From Ancylostoma caninum (lineage: Eukaryota > Nematoda > Chromadorea > Rhabditida > Ancylostomatidae): 64,000 nucleotides of DNA. The position numbers and the translations under genes were made by a program. Numbering within the stretch: the first letter of the stretch is position 1; each line of letters opens with the position of its first letter. The notes below the pieces were generated by a model. The model was given only the letters and a program-made list of their open reading frames with translations. It made no database searches and was not told the DNA's origin. Where the stretch lies: NCBI GenBank assembly GCA_037903475.1, contig JBAJFG010000260.1:1-64000 (forward strand), read 5' to 3'. Below, piece after piece: positions 1-63,123 of this stretch.

Positions 1-1021
1 TATGTTATAATAATAACAATAATAATGTTACAATAAAAAATTTGTGACAGTTTTCTGGTACACGTTTTGATTTTTGAAAAAAATACAAATAACGTTTTTT
101 TTTCTTCACTGCTGTATGCATTTGTGTGGTTATTATTTTGTTTATAGCTTCTGAAGCATAAAAAAATTGAAAAGAAACGTTCTGAGCTGAGAAATGGGTA
201 GACGAATAAGAACATCCACCAAAAAGGGATGTAATCAAATATTGGGGAGGGAGTAAGGGTACCATGTAACGCTTTAGGTTTTTAGGAGTTCTTTCAGGTC
301 GATGTAACTTACATACATTCGTATTCACGCTTTATTCTAAACGTATTTTAAAAGTACAGGCTAGTACAATCGAGTACAGGCGAGTCAAGTAAGAGCGCCC
401 TCTTCTCTGGGGACGTGGCCTAAGCCAAAAAAGTAAGGGCGTTACAACCAAGTGTCCTACTCGTGTAAGAACTAATCGGATTTATTTTTTTATTTATTCA
501 TACATCGTGGTAATTCACAATGTGACCCTTCATACAGAAGGTAAAGAGAGAAAAGAACCCCAGAGAAATTTCGACAGGCTCGATTAGGAAAAAAGACAGT
601 AGATCAGAAGAGCAGAAAGCGTGAGCCAGTCACGTCTATCAAACCACAGCTGCTCCCACAAACAGAGCGGTTGTTGCTGTGCCCGAATAGTCTCTTAAAC
701 CTGAACATTATGTGGGTGGGTCCAAGTGAGACACTATCGTAGGCACCGCATCTGTTGGTTCCTCACAGCACCATCACTTTCTTTTCTCACGTTCTGCCGT
801 ATAGTAAATGAGTAAGATAGTCAGAGAGCCGAACCTGCAAAGACCTTTCTGCGGCCGAAGAACACTTTAACATAGGTACGAACTGCAGATCAAAGAACAT
901 AAGCATTTCATGAAATGATGTCTGCATCTTCTTCGTAGAATGTGGTATGTATCTGTTGCTAAATTCCAAGATTAGAAGCGTTCATAATTCTTCTGCAATA
1001 ATAATCTTAGTTCCTTATTCG
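1..1021. other. Non-coding flank, nothing recognised
   Basis: AT-rich sequence with short AAT/AATAAT runs at the very start. Open frames here are short and have no recognisable domain. It lies just beyond the 3' end of the minus-strand LINE that follows, so part of it may be that element's 3' untranslated region (inference only). Confidence 0.4.
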
Positions 1022-3038
1022 TCAAAATTTTTTAACAGAATAATTCCCTTTAAAAAAATCAAGTGGAAGCAGTTTCGCAATACTACTTGCTCTTATGAAA
1101 TATGAGCGTAACTGTCCTTCAGTTTTTACGATTACTGGCACGTGTAAACTGAAGTTACCAAGTTTTCCTCGACATGGTTTCACAACGAAGTAATCAGAAA
1201 AGCGAAGACGAGTTAGTCCATTCCATATCTTTAGAAAAGATCCAGTGCCTTTCTTCTTAAGCAAAGGTTTTCTAGGCCTAATTTGCGCAAGCGGTCTCCG
1301 TAATTCATTGAAACTGTAGTGGTTCTTTCTGAGAAACATCTGCGGCAAATGATTCGAGTGGAGGTTTTTTGAACACTTTCAACGAGGCTGATTTTGTTCG
1401 CTTGGTAAGGACGCCAAATTACTGAATTGTACTCTAGTATTGGTAGAACATACAGCTTGAAAAGTTTGCAGTGTAGCATGGAAAAATTGTTTTTGAAAAT
1501 TTTTAGTAGACGAAACATGACAACCCTAGCTCTCACAACAATTTTTTTGATGTGCTTATCAAAAGAAAGTTTGTTGCCGTAGATTATTCCCAAGTCTTTA
1601 ATGTTACTGCATTCAGTAATTTGGATGTCTGAATTCAACCAGTACGGCACCTTTGGGTTGCTCCGACCAACATGCATTACTTGTGTTTTCGATAAAGATA
1701 TAGTCAGCTGCCATACATGCATATAAGTCGTGAGACTATGAATGCTTTTTTATAGATTTTCCGTTCTTTTTTCCCTATCATTTAGTCCATAACCAGCATA
1801 TAATTTTATATCATCAGCGAACATCAATAATTTTACACTGCTGTCACGATTCAATGCAGCAGGAAGGTCAGAGAGGTACAGATTAAACAAGAGTGGCCCT
1901 AATACACTACCCTGCGGAACACCACTTAATACCTCTCTCTCTTGTGAAAAGGAATTATTGACTCTGACGGAAAAGGTCCTTCCCATCAAGAACGATGCAA
2001 GCCATTTTAAGACATTGCCACGAATTCCTAGACATTCGAGTTTCCAAAGGAGTTTGTAGTGTGATGTCGAATGCTTTAGAGATGTCAAAATAGATGATAT
2101 CAACATAGTTACATGCTGATAATTGACCATTCCAATCATATATACTCTGTAGAAGCAGGTCAGTTGTAGAAGTATTTTTGCAGAAACCGAATTGCTGCAT
2201 GGGTATGACGTTAAGGACATCTAGGAACTCGTCAGTTTTTTCTTTCATACATCTCTCCATAATTTTACATGCGGGACAAGTGATGGATATAGGGCGGAAA
2301 TCTGCTGGAATAACTGGGGAGGCATGTTTGTTGATTGGCGTAATTAGTGTTTTTTTCCAAAGGGTAAGTACAGAACCAAGCTTAAGCGAACAATTAAAAA
2401 TATGGGCAAGTGGTAAACAGAGTTCATGACAGCATTTAAGAAAGACAGCCTGTGGGATATCATCGAAGGTTAGTGAGTATGACAATTTCAATTTTTTCAT
2501 AAGCTTTAATACCATTCACGGCATTATGACGAAATCGCTAATAGGTGGAAAGCGTTTCCCATGTTTTGAAAAATTTGGAAGATTCTCATTGTCTTTCGTG
2601 AGAACGGATGAGTCTGTTGTCTGTAGTCTGCCAATACTTCACTTTTCTGCAAGTCAGTCAAAGCACGTTCGCCAAGATCGTTGATAAATGATGGGATTTT
2701 TGGCGGTTTATCTTTCAAGGAGAGTTCACGTAAGTGTAAAACTTTTTTCCTTTCGTCTTCAAAAGCAACCTTTTCTTTTTATTCCTCAAAAACTTATCAA
2801 TGAGTCGGGTTAGTTTTGTGGATAGTTTAATGTATTTGTCCTCAACGCCTTGCTGATGTAGACGATGGAAAAGAAAGTTTCTGTGCGTGAATAGTTTCTT
2901 AATGTATATTGGAAAGTAAGAAGGAGGTGCGTGTTGCATTCGAAAAGGGACACATTTTTCTAAGGTGGTATGTAGGACATTACAAAACCTTGAGTACATG
3001 TCATTTATATCGAAGCAGTTGTGAAAAGGGCTTCCCAA
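1022..3038 (-). mobile_element. Degraded CR1-like LINE (non-LTR retrotransposon), 5'-truncated
   Basis: Minus-strand fragments line up in the order expected for the C-terminal two thirds of a LINE ORF2: a linker after the endonuclease (about 3038-2715), the RT fingers/palm (2515-1955), the RT palm carrying a GVPQGSVLGPLLFNLYLSDLP-type block and an FADD catalytic box (about 2130-1750), then the thumb and C-terminal region (1722-1022). The fragments sit in at least three frames with stops between them, so the copy is dead. No endonuclease domain is seen upstream, which fits ordinary 5' truncation. The RT block resembles the CR1 clade. A second, fuller member of this type lies at 40.4-42.9 kb. 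It lies upstream of the first visible exon of the BTB-Kelch gene. Confidence 0.8.
1750..2515 (-). pseudogene. Reverse transcriptase core of the CR1-like LINE (frameshifted)
   Basis: This is the catalytic part of the LINE. It would copy the element's RNA into DNA at the nicked target. The upstream frame carries the DFRPISITCP and YFDISKAFD blocks (the latter holds the first catalytic Asp). The downstream frame carries the GVPQGSVLGP block and MFADDIKLY. The switch of frame falls near 2110. The FADD variant of the YxDD box is common in this clade. No functional product is possible without repair of the frame. Confidence 0.8.
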
Positions 3039-3489
3039 TTAACAAATGAACGTTCTCGTTTCATTATGGAAAAGTCGGCGCTCGGGAAATCTCGATACTG
3101 ATTACAGGATTTCTTGGCATTGTCAGAGACCTATCGCGCAGAGCGCGGTCGCGCTGCGTTTTTCTCGAGACCGCGAATGGACCACCGCTATTGCCGTCCA
3201 CTGTACATGCAATCATTTTAAGAAACGCCAAACGCACGCATATATTCGCAAAGGATTTTCCATGAAGACCGGTGAAGGCGACATGTGCAACTTCAATGAA
3301 AAGAACGTGCGGCCGCCGCAAAGACGTAAAGGTGTGTGTGTCTGAGCTGCGTCAGCGATGCGACTCGCCTTGTCCTTCATCATATAGACGCATGCGCGTC
3401 AAACGCAGAACACATCTACTATAAACTGCCTTGGTGACCTCTTCGCTGCCACACTGCAATTGACAGCATGATGAGGCATGCTTGACCAT
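3039..3489. other. Spacer, nothing recognised
   Basis: The + strand is open for 99 codons (3046-3345) and the minus strand for 85 codons, but neither shows a domain, splice pattern or low-complexity bias that supports coding. I treat both as chance open frames. Confidence 0.3.
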
Positions 3490-3837
3490 TAGGGATATGC
3501 GTAATTACGATTTATGGTTTACGGCCATTTCTGGGGATTTTTTTACGATTTACGAATTACGAAAAAATAGCCCAATTTTCGTAACAAAATAGTAAATAAC
3601 GGAATTGAGACTTATGAGGCATATGAGGGCGGAATTTCGAGCCCAAGTACCATAGAAAACGAACTAGCAGATGCAAACAATCCGTTTTACACTTTTTTCA
3701 ACGATGAAGAAGATCGCGGAGAAGTTCCAGTCGTCGGAAGAATGGACGCTCGAGCGAAGCCTCTAATTGACAGCAGTACTTCAATGCAGCTCTCTCAAAC
3801 GAAACATTCACCAAAATTTTTATTACGCACATCCCTG
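3490..3837 (+). mobile_element. hAT-type non-autonomous element, family B ('TAAATCG' word)
   Basis: The right end reads ATTACGCACATCCCTG and the left end TAGGGATATGCGTAAT, an imperfect terminal inverted repeat of the CAGGGATG type. The first 110 bases are largely repeats of the words CGTAAT, CGATTTA and CGTAAA. The rest includes an open segment with the residues NNPFYTFFNDEEDR. An inverted relative at 26907-27243 has the same segment, so it was once coding, possibly part of the parent transposase (inference). No 8-bp target duplication is convincing here. Confidence 0.6.
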
Positions 3838-5500
3838 GAATGTGTTCGAGTCGATATTTCTGACTATCCTGATCAATCGTTGAGTAACTACCCAGTTCCT
3901 TAGAATCCTGACTAATACATGCTGGACTCAAAATTACCCTTTTTCGTTACGACAACTCGTGTGCTCATTTTTATGTGTTGAAGGTTTGGTGACGAGCAAA
4001 GTACTCTCCATTTGATGCACGATACTTATCCACACATTTTAGCAGTTTTCGGAACAATTTCTACTAGGTTGTTTCGCGTCTTTTATTGATTTTGCTACTT
4101 CTTGTTTCACCTCTTCCAATTCGGCAAAACTCTGCCCAGAGGTATCTCCCTTGTCAGGGAACAAGAGAAAGTACCAAGAAATTTCTTGGAGTGAAAAGTG
4201 AGAAAGGAAGGTGAGATAAAGAACTCTCCATGGAATGTTTGGTTGTACATCGAGAACAAAGGAATCTGCTCATCTGATATTAGAAAGGGTTTCAGGACAA
4301 GAAGTCAGTTGGCTCTCAAGAAGGTGTGAGCAACCTCTTCAACTACTTTTTGTATAAAAGGTCTCCTTCCCCACAATGAGAAAGAGTGAGGTACTGGCGC
4401 TGGAACTAGAGCAGTTACGCAGCAGTCCCCTATGTTCTGAAGAGTGTAGGAAATTGCTGTTTGAGATATTTGTTCCCTGTGAGTGTTCAGAACATTCCAA
4501 GTGAAAATTGTCATCACAAGAGAATGCGCAAGTTATGAGCGATATCGAGTTTCGTGAGAAGAATATTCTTGCGATGACAAATGTGCAACAAATAACCACA
4601 GCTAGGCGCAGGCCACAGCACTGAACAAAAATGTGAAGAAGACCAGTCATGCCAGCGCCACGGAACTCCTCTTCTATTATTATTCACTCTGAGACAACTC
4701 CGAAAATTTGGACCTCGACTGTTCCGCACTCATCATCTTTACTTGCGGATAGTAGGCGCGTATTCAGTTGTGTATACAGTGAGATCTGTTAACTGTTTTG
4801 TCCGTGTTGTAGCTCTTTTCGGTTATTACCAGAGTGCTATTTGTCGCCGAGACGTAAAGCAGATGTCATTCCGGTTGCCTTTACCCCTATCGGAACTGCA
4901 CCGCACCCCATACACTTTCAGAGCTATGCCACCACACGTTAACCTCAATTTTAGTAGCTGTAACGTTGTTGGCTTGTTAGCTCACAGGGGTTTAAGCGCT
5001 CAACACAAACGAAAAAAAACATGGTGGATGTAAGAAAATATCAAATCTCATCCCTTCTTCGAATTCAGCACCCGCTTTTGATCTGGGCGAAGTATAAACG
5101 CACATGCATTCGCATCTGAAATGCCAACGGCTTATTCATGTATTCATTTTGTTTCATGCACCCAGAGTTTATGCTTAAGAAGAACAGGAAAAAAGAATTA
5201 AAAACACGTTTCGGACAGGAAAATTTGTATTTTATTAGCGCCCCTTCGATACGCTAGAAAGTGGGGTGGGGCAGCCAGTTGAAGTATGTGCACAAGCTTC
5301 ACACATGCGAAATGCTTAGAAAATTAACAGATAAGCAGAACTGATCATTAACTGAGCTACAAAATCCTGCTTATGAATTGCTTTCTATGAGTTCTATATC
5401 CTATGTGTCTGGCCGTCCCGCCAACGTAGGGCTTCGAATCTTCTCGTGATCCTAGCCTTACTTGCAAATTTTTAACCATCCACCTACAAATACTTTTTAT
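3838..5500. other. Non-coding stretch, nothing recognised
   Basis: Short overlapping open frames on both strands (for example 4305-4650 minus, 4743-5033 plus) carry no family motif I recognise. The G-rich tract near 5270 is unremarkable. Confidence 0.3.
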
Positions 5501-6052
5501 GTCCATAGAAGACGATGAGCTCTATCCTTTGCCAGAGTTTCAGTTTCCTATAACTTCATATGATTTTGAGAGGTCGATGGGAAATTTTTCAAATTTTCGG
5601 GTCTCCGAGGGGAAATTTCCCATCTAGCTCAATCAACCAGAAGCAAACGTTGAAGCGCGATAATGGAGGTTAAGAATGAATTCTAGGAGCTCTATTACGT
5701 GAAGCTAGTGAAATCCCGGTAAAAGGCAAACTTTCTTCTTGGGAGTCGAAAAAGTGAAAAACTCGCAACTTGAGCAGATAGTGGAAATGGAGTAAATCTT
5801 TTTGGGAGATCACTGAGAAGAAATTTGCAGATTTCACGACAACTTTTCTCCTATGAGTCTTCATGAGAAAATTTCTCATTCCAGTACAGAATCTGGCTCC
5901 ACGAAGTTTGCTCGTTTTTCCGCAATTTAGATGGGAAATCAATGGGAAATTCGCCAAATTTCCCATCGATTCCCCATCGAGCTCCCAAAAACGTATGAAG
6001 CTCTAGAAAATTGAAACTCTGAGAAAAGATAGAGCTCATCGTCCTCTATTGA
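5501..6052. mobile_element. Foldback/TIR element (MITE), about 550 bp
   Basis: The first about 90 bases (from 5501, GACGATGAGCTCTATC near 5512) are repeated in inverted orientation at about 5960-6052 (GATAGAGCTCATCGTC near 6027). Inside, the motif GGGAAATTTCCCATC and variants recur in both orientations. There is no coding potential. This is a non-autonomous inverted-repeat element; I cannot assign a superfamily because no target duplication is clear. Confidence 0.65.
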
Positions 6053-6714
6053 CTCGTTGAAAAACTTCAGTGAAAGAACCTCAGTACGAGGTCTAACTAA
6101 CCCTAGTTTTCCACGAACTGGCGTCCGCTGTAGGCGAACTCTCGCATGTGTTATCGATCAATTTCGTTTCCCTCACTTCATTTTCAAATCCGTCCATCCT
6201 CTCTACACCACACTAAATTCTGAAGCGGTTCCGACCCATGCAAAAATTTTTTGGAGGCGCCGGGGATCGAACCTGTGGGCACACAAATGCCAGCGCTGAA
6301 ACCGACTTCTCGCATGCGCTGTCAATCAATCCTCTTTTGACACGTCATGGCGTGATCGTTCTTGCTGGCTGTCTGGTTCGATCGGATCAGAAAGGATGCG
6401 TATCAACCTGAAGTTTGTTTTAGTTACAATTTTGGGCTTTTAATATGTTTCGTTTGTGCCTTTTTTTTTTGAAACTGCTCAGTGTACAGAGAAAATATGC
6501 CGGAGCAGAGGGGGGAGGGGGGGGGATCGTGAAAAGGTTTGGTTGGACGAGGGAATAGGGCGGGGGGTATTGAGAGTCGGTTTTTCCTATGGTGATGCTT
6601 GACCGTGAATACAGATGGGTGCTGACTCCATGTACGCCCCATATCAAGTAGTGTCCTTGAGATCGTCACGTCTAGGTTGCGCCACTGGGATACCCATAAG
6701 CTACATTTGCAATG
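6053..6714. other. Spacer, nothing recognised
   Basis: Contains a G-rich tract near 6510-6560 and short open frames without motifs. Confidence 0.3.
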
Positions 6715-6817
6715 CATCGGAGTCCGATCCGGTCGAATAATAAAAGGTACGTATTGATCTTCGTTATCTGGCGATCGATACGTATCATCCGTTATCCGAC
6801 CGGATCGGACTCCGATG
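6715..6817. repeat. 103-bp perfect-ended hairpin element
   Basis: The sequence starts CATCGGAGTCCGATCCGGTC and ends with the exact reverse complement, giving a 21-bp perfect terminal stem. A second, inner inverted pair (TACGTATTGAT with ATCGATACGTA) lets most of the element fold on itself. The inner right half has ATCCGTTATCCG, the word used by the hAT-like family C element at 50.3 kb. Probably a miniature inverted-repeat element. Confidence 0.7.
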
Positions 6818-8218
6818 AGCTTTAAATATAGCTATACCGATGCAAGCCTTGTCTCTCAGGAGGTTCTTTAATCTGAATAAGAAACCCTGGGCGGTCGCTT
6901 GGAAGACTCAACAACAACATGGGAACTGAACAACATGGGAACTTACAAGAGTTGAGTTGCGTGTTGCAGTGGAGCGAAGTCACGATTGTTAATTCAGTGA
7001 GAGGTAGCGAAGAGTGAGAAGGAGTGGATCCGTTTTGAAGGGTAACTCAGTTGCCTTTGACAACGTTAGGGGCAGAAATGCCTAGGATAGAACGAATAAA
7101 TCCATTGATCATTTAGTAAAATGAACTAATCCTTTATGACAGGTCATAGTTGCACAATTTTCTTGCGGTGGTGGGTGAGGAATGCACCACATCTATTGTG
7201 TGTATAATAGAACAGTTATTCGTACGAGTACTGGAAATATTCGAAATTTTGACCTTCGCTTTACCGAATAATCCTGAGTTCTCGACTTTTCAATTGTTTA
7301 AACTCGCAAATATTACGGAATAGTCGAATTTCCAGAGCAAATATTCTGAATCCTTCGAATTTTCGACCACTCGATAAAATACCAGAACTTTTTTTAGTCG
7401 AAACTCTTCCGTACTTGTTGTTGCTCAGGATGAGTGGCGCTGCAACTTATCTTGGTGCATTGCCCCAGTTGGAATTCGTTCGAGGATCAGGTCATAGCAT
7501 AGTGGTCCATCCTGAAGGAAGACACTACTCAGAGGTGAGTCAGTTTTTGGAGACATAAAGTCTACGTTAGATACGTCTGTTTCGCTATGAACAGATGCTA
7601 AGGGGGACTTTTTAGGAGTAATGAATACCAGAAGGCACATCCGGCTTAGCTAAGGTGTTTTACTACTCTTGTCCTTTCACAGTGGTGATACAATTGCTAT
7701 TGCCAACAAATCCATTGGAAACGCTTATAATTTTGGTGCTCAGTACGCTAGTGACCTTCAAGCGATATTTTATTCGCCACCTAGTAGGAGAAAATGACGG
7801 TAATTTTGATGATTATTTTGTGGCAATAACCTGCCATATTCGTTTCGTGTTTATGGGTTGGCCACAGCTTCACAACAGTGGTGGACGCAGAAATGCCCAG
7901 CTAGGGGGGAGAGGGGAGGGTGGGAAAAACTGTACCCCCCCCCCCATCCACGAGAGTGCACAGTTATGTCCTAAGACTTAGGAAAAAGTGGCCTAAGTTC
8001 CGTAATAAAATCGTAATCACCGGCAAGAAAAGAATCTAGTCAGAGAGAGTAAAAAAATGTGTGTTGTGACGCAGAACCTTTCGAGTATACCAACAGTTCC
8101 TCAGACACCTTACAGCTTTTTTCGTAAGGAGAGACTTGTCTGCATTGATTTCGCAGCTATATGGAAGTGTCGAGTTCACACCTCCTCTGTTTTAATTTTT
8201 CCTACTTTTTTTCGTTCT
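6818..8218. other. Non-coding stretch with an ATTCGAA-word tract
   Basis: Between about 7230 and 7375 the words ATTCGAA, TATTCG and CGAATT recur irregularly. This resembles the denser tract at 56885-57070. Poly-C runs occur near 7937. No gene is recognised. Confidence 0.4.
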
Positions 8219-8321
8219 CTGGGCCAAATTCTGCAAAAAATTAAAGCGTAAAACGAAAGGCAGAAAGTGGCCGTAAAACAGATAGCGTAAAAGGGAAAAT
8301 GGAGAATTCTGCGCACATCTG
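8219..8321. mobile_element. hAT-type MITE, family A ('GTAAAACG' word), diverged copy
   Basis: Three GCGTAAAAC/CCGTAAAAC words, a central GTGGCCG, and the end AATTCTGCGCACATCTG match the layout of the two better-preserved family A copies at 10361-10452 and 53400-53519. The left end is worn and no target duplication is visible. Confidence 0.5.
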
Positions 8322-8974
8322 GTTAGCATTAGCCCTGCTCTTGTGAGCTCTATTCGTGTTAACCTCCTTGCGGAAAACGGGCATAATTTCTCGCAAAAAC
8401 AAGAACTAAAGGACAAAAATACAAGAAGAAAATCGAAGTCATTCTCATGATGGCAGTATATCTTGCTATGGAGGACTTTGCTGATACATCACTCTTCCCT
8501 CTTTAGTTCGAAAAAGAAAGAGCATCGAGCGTAATCTCATTGTCAGACATTCCACCGCCCCTTGCGTTGCACTACACTGCCAGGATCGTCCGGCAAATGC
8601 GGTATGCTGCTATGTTGCTGACGGTGCAGGGTCAGCGGTGTAGCAGCGGTCACGCAACGCTTGTGGTGGTGTGGCAGCGGGCGGGCACTGCTCATAGCGT
8701 TGTGAGAGCAGACTCCGATAAAAGGGTTTGATTATGTTGAAATGGCGTTGAGCTGATATTATAAACGGTTCTCTACACCTGTTGCCATTGTTGCTGCATT
8801 ATGACTCCTCAGACAATGCGGAAATTATGGGGCAGACGGAGTCATGAGACTCGCTTTCAACTTTCCTTTCCCGTCTAATCGACTCTCATCACTGTACATA
8901 GAATGCATAGAAACAAAGAAGCAAACTAATCCTGAAGCTTTCCAAAGTTTCCAATCCTTCTTACCCCCCCCCCC
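8322..8974. other. Spacer, nothing recognised
   Basis: No supported gene. A poly-C run sits at its right edge, just before the tRNA-like sequence. Confidence 0.3.
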
Positions 8975-9065
8975 TGCCCCAGACGGGATTTGAACCCATC
9001 TACAACATCTACTGCATTGAAGTCGAATGATTGAGAGTCCACTTCATCCACTCAACCATCCGCGC
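8975..9065 (-). tRNA. tRNA-like sequence (class II, Leu/Ser-like), probably a pseudogene or SINE head
   Basis: On the minus strand an A-box-like TGGTTGAGTGG and a B-box-like GGTTCAAATCC (canonical GGTTCGAATCC) are spaced as in an 85-90 nt class II tRNA. A T-arm ATGGG/CCCGT forms. The acceptor stem pairs poorly (5' GCGCGGA against 3' CTGGGGC), and I could not draw a clean 5-bp anticodon stem with a 7-base loop, so the anticodon is not called. A worn tRNA gene or tRNA-derived SINE is more likely than a working tRNA. Confidence 0.35.
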
Positions 9066-10360
9066 TGATAGTGCCATAATTTCATTATACTCCATATTAA
9101 CAGAGTGGTAGCCCTGAAAAGAGAAAAGAACTATCCACTCATTGAGATGAATGCACCTTGTTGTAGCTGGCATCGTCGCAAACATCAAGAACTGTAGCTT
9201 CGCACACTTATGGAGGACAGTGCCAGACTTCCTCCTCCTTCCAAATTCAGCTTTTTTGACGGATCTTGCTAGAGTATGTCAAAAAATGGCATGTTCCAGA
9301 TTTTAGGGGGTTTCAGAAGAAATCAGTCAACTTTTTGGTAAATAAAGATCTACTTGAAATAATGAAATAAAGGATCAATAACTGGTGAGTCTTTGCTTCC
9401 AAGTAGCATCATCAACCTTGCTACGAATCATGCTACCAATTATATGCAGCACGGGCACACCTAAAATTAATCGGTACAAATTTTCCCATTTACATTTAAT
9501 TTCTAGAATAGGTTTTATAGAATTGTCGTGTGCAGTGATTGCATATGTGGCAACTCCTCGAAAAGGCTTTGAAGAGGTTTTTATTTACAACAGAAGAATC
9601 CTATCTTCTTGTGTTCTGCACATACATATATAACTTTAAGAGAAGCAGGCAATGTTATTCTTTCTACAAGATTTTGCTAAAAGAGAGCAACGTTGTGCAA
9701 GCACATTCTCGCACCTAGTTCACTTTTCAAAATGTCATCTCCTGCACATTTTGTATGCATTCATGTACAGTCTTAATCAACGCATGCATTCAATAGCATT
9801 TGATGAACGGCTGCTACGGCAGCGGCACAAATCTTGAATCTTTCACCTTGATTTTATGACATTTTCCAGAAATAGGGAATATGGAATTTTTTAGAATAAA
9901 ACTCCGACGCCAATTTGTATTGGCACAAGATTACAACTGGAAAATTTATTGCAGAATTGTTTGATCAACTCTTCGGCTACTTTTTTGATCTTTTTTTTCC
10001 AGCGATACACTGTAGCTTTTTAGTACTAAGTCTACCTCCATAACACTTCAAAATTACTTTGGGTTCCCCGTTACATAGTAGAGGAACATGCATAAACTAC
10101 TGCAATACTACTGTACGTAGACTACAGTAGCTGCGATGCAGTCGCTGGCCAGCATCGGAGAGCGACGCGAATTTTTGCCACGGGGCCCACAAACATAATG
10201 TTCATAGTCGACAGCCACTGTTGTCGCAGTACCTAGCGATGGCAACGTAAGGTGCTATACTCCACGTAGAGTCTAGGTAGTGCTATCCATTCTGCTGCTG
10301 TCAGGACGGAGGGTATCGTCAGGGCGGTGTTAATCTATTCTGCTCCTGTCGGATCGGTAC
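9066..10360. other. Non-coding stretch, nothing recognised
   Basis: Short open frames without motifs. From about 10280 a degenerate motif like ATTCTGCTGCTGTCAGGACGG recurs (again near 10340, 10520 and 10555), interrupted by the MITE at 10361. Confidence 0.3.
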
Positions 10361-10452
10361 CAGGGATGTGCGGAAGTAAAATTTTAAATCCCGTAAAACG
10401 GAAGACGGAAGGCCAAAAATGAGCGGAAAACGGAAAATTCCGCATACCCCTG
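10361..10452. mobile_element. hAT-type MITE, family A, with perfect 8-bp target duplication
   Basis: The element begins CAGGGATGTGCGGAA and ends TTCCGCATACCCCTG (imperfect inverted ends). It is flanked on both sides by ATCGGTAC (10353-10360 and 10453-10460), an exact 8-bp target-site duplication, which with CAGGG ends is the signature of the hAT superfamily. The 92 bp consist almost wholly of CCGTAAAACGGA-type words around GGCCAAAAATGAGC. It cannot code for a transposase and must be mobilised in trans. Confidence 0.85.
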
Positions 10453-10460
10453 ATCGGTAC

Positions 10461-11333
10461 TCTCTTATTTTGCAACGCAAGGGCGATAGTAGGTGTGTTG
10501 CGACTGTTCAAGACTTTCATTCCGCCGCTGTTGGGACGGTGAGGGTTCACTCCGCTAGTGTCGGGGCGGCGACCGTTATACTATATCGCAAAGGACGGTC
10601 GTGCGTCTGAGATCACGAGTTTGGTCCTAACAACTATTCCGCAACCTACAATCAAGATCTTATATTCATTTTTATATCAGTGGTGCGAAGTGGGGGGTGC
10701 GCTAAATCATAACTGCGCCGCACTGCAGTACCTTCGTCAAGATCAACGGGAAATCTCGGTTTTCAGAGGACAGTGACGCGAAAAAAGGTTGAGGGCGGTG
10801 TGATTCCGGAATACAACTTGTGAAACACCCAACGAATCACGTGTTGAACAGAAATCTTTGCTATTGTGCACAGTCAAAAACAGCAACTGTTTCCCTAGCG
10901 GCAAAGTGAATTTTGGGTAAAATGTGTCATTTTGCACAAAGAAGAGAGAGAATTTCGGGGAAAATGGGCCACTCTGCATAAAAAGGAGAGGCGAAGACTC
11001 ATGAAAGTTCCTCTCAGCTACCGAAAAGGGCTCGTCGCAAGCCATTTAATGAAAGCTCGTGAGAAAACGTATTTGTGACTCTGTGGTTAAAATATCAGGC
11101 AGAAAAGAAAGTTTGGAGTAAAGAAATTTTGGAGTATATTCGCAGAAAATTGCTGCCATCCGCAAGGCACTGCGGAGGTGCATTCTTGGGGATGACAGTG
11201 GTTTCTGGATTTGAACATATCCAAAAGTAACGTGACTCACGGGTCCGAGTCAAAGCGACGCGAAGAGGTGCTTTGATGTATGTATATGTGACCACAAGTG
11301 CGCGTGTAATCCAAGCAAAGGACGAATAGATTC
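10461..11333. other. Spacer, nothing recognised
   Basis: Short open frames on both strands without recognisable motifs. Confidence 0.3.
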
Positions 11334-11720
11334 GTGTTGAACTTTCGTTTTCATTATTTAGATTTGGAGATTAATATACATAACAACGTCGTAATGACAA
11401 GAATGTATAATAAGACTGATTCTTTTGGCTTTGCTATTAAACGATTCCCACACTCTTCTACTAATATTTCAATCGGCATTAAAAAAGCTACCATATACAC
11501 TGAAGTTTTACGAATCGCCCGCACTTGTTGTACTAGAAAAGACTTTATAAACAGACTGAATCGAACAAAAACATACTGTTAGCCATGGACTACAGTCGAT
11601 CTGTAATAGAAAGCTCATATGTACGTTGTTTGTTCAAAAATAATTATATTTTACATAAATTTGACATACATACCTATAGAACTCAAGAATTTATAGAAGA
11701 AATATTTTGATTAGAATATA
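11334..11720 (+). pseudogene. Reverse transcriptase C-terminal (thumb-like) remnant, Penelope-like or related
   Basis: The 82-residue open frame starts with a FHYLDLEINIHNN segment followed by residues resembling the region just after the catalytic palm in Penelope-type and similar reverse transcriptases (a LDxxI block, then TxMYNKTD and FPHSSTNISIG). Translation can be followed past the stop at 11580 in worn form. The composition is more AT-rich than the Penelope-like copies at 29-33 kb, so it is a different family. Family assignment is tentative. Confidence 0.35.
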
Positions 11721-12070
11721 ATTAGCCAAAGATTCCTAAAAGATGTTGACTCAAGACTCAAAATACCATAAGAAATTAAATCTCTAATCAATATATACAT
11801 CTATCCATTCCAGCCATGCAATACATCCATTTACTCATAATCTATCACAAATAAACAATTCTAAACCAATAAACACAGTGCAAATAATCAATATCTTCTT
11901 GTTGATTATATTCTACTTGGTAATACTCATTTTTTTTGTTCACACTACTTATATGTGGTTGGATGTTTATATCAATCTAACCAGATGTAAGTTTTAGTAG
12001 CTAATATTTGAGCAAGTCTATCTTTAAAAATATGTGCACATATTGAACATTAATTAATAAACATTATTCA

Positions 12071-12114
12071 GTAGGTTTCCTTCATCTTACTGATGAGTGC
12101 AGGAGGAAACCTAC
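12071..12114. repeat. Hairpin with 11-bp perfect stem
   Basis: GTAGGTTTCCT at 12071-12081 pairs with AGGAAACCTAC at 12104-12114, and an inner TCATC/GATGA pair extends the fold. CTGATGAG and GGAAAC inside it recall a hammerhead ribozyme core, but stem II cannot form, so I do not call a ribozyme. Confidence 0.6.
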
Positions 12115-12330
12115 TTTTATGTTTAGTTTTCGTATAAGGTTCATGCACGAAACGAAAACTGAACAGAACACAAGAAATTTCAATATAACTTTAGAATTCA
12201 TTATGCTGGATGGGACCGCCTAGAATAGATCGATCTCTACTTTGTGACATTGAAGATCTTTGTTACCACAAACTATCACGCACACAACATTGTTGTCTGG
12301 GGGCATTCCTTGATAGATACACATGTTTAG

Positions 12331-63123
<50,793 letters not shown>

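Noticed and set aside
3838..5033. Missing first exon of the BTB-Kelch gene upstream
   Set aside because: Several Met-starting short frames exist between 1 and 12330, but none ends with a phase-0 donor and a sequence resembling a KLHL N-terminus; no choice is defensible.
12071..12114. Hammerhead ribozyme (CTGATGAG ... GGAAAC)
   Set aside because: The core strands are present, but the nine bases between them cannot make a stem II with the required G-C closing pair, and no stem I forms. Kept only as a hairpin.
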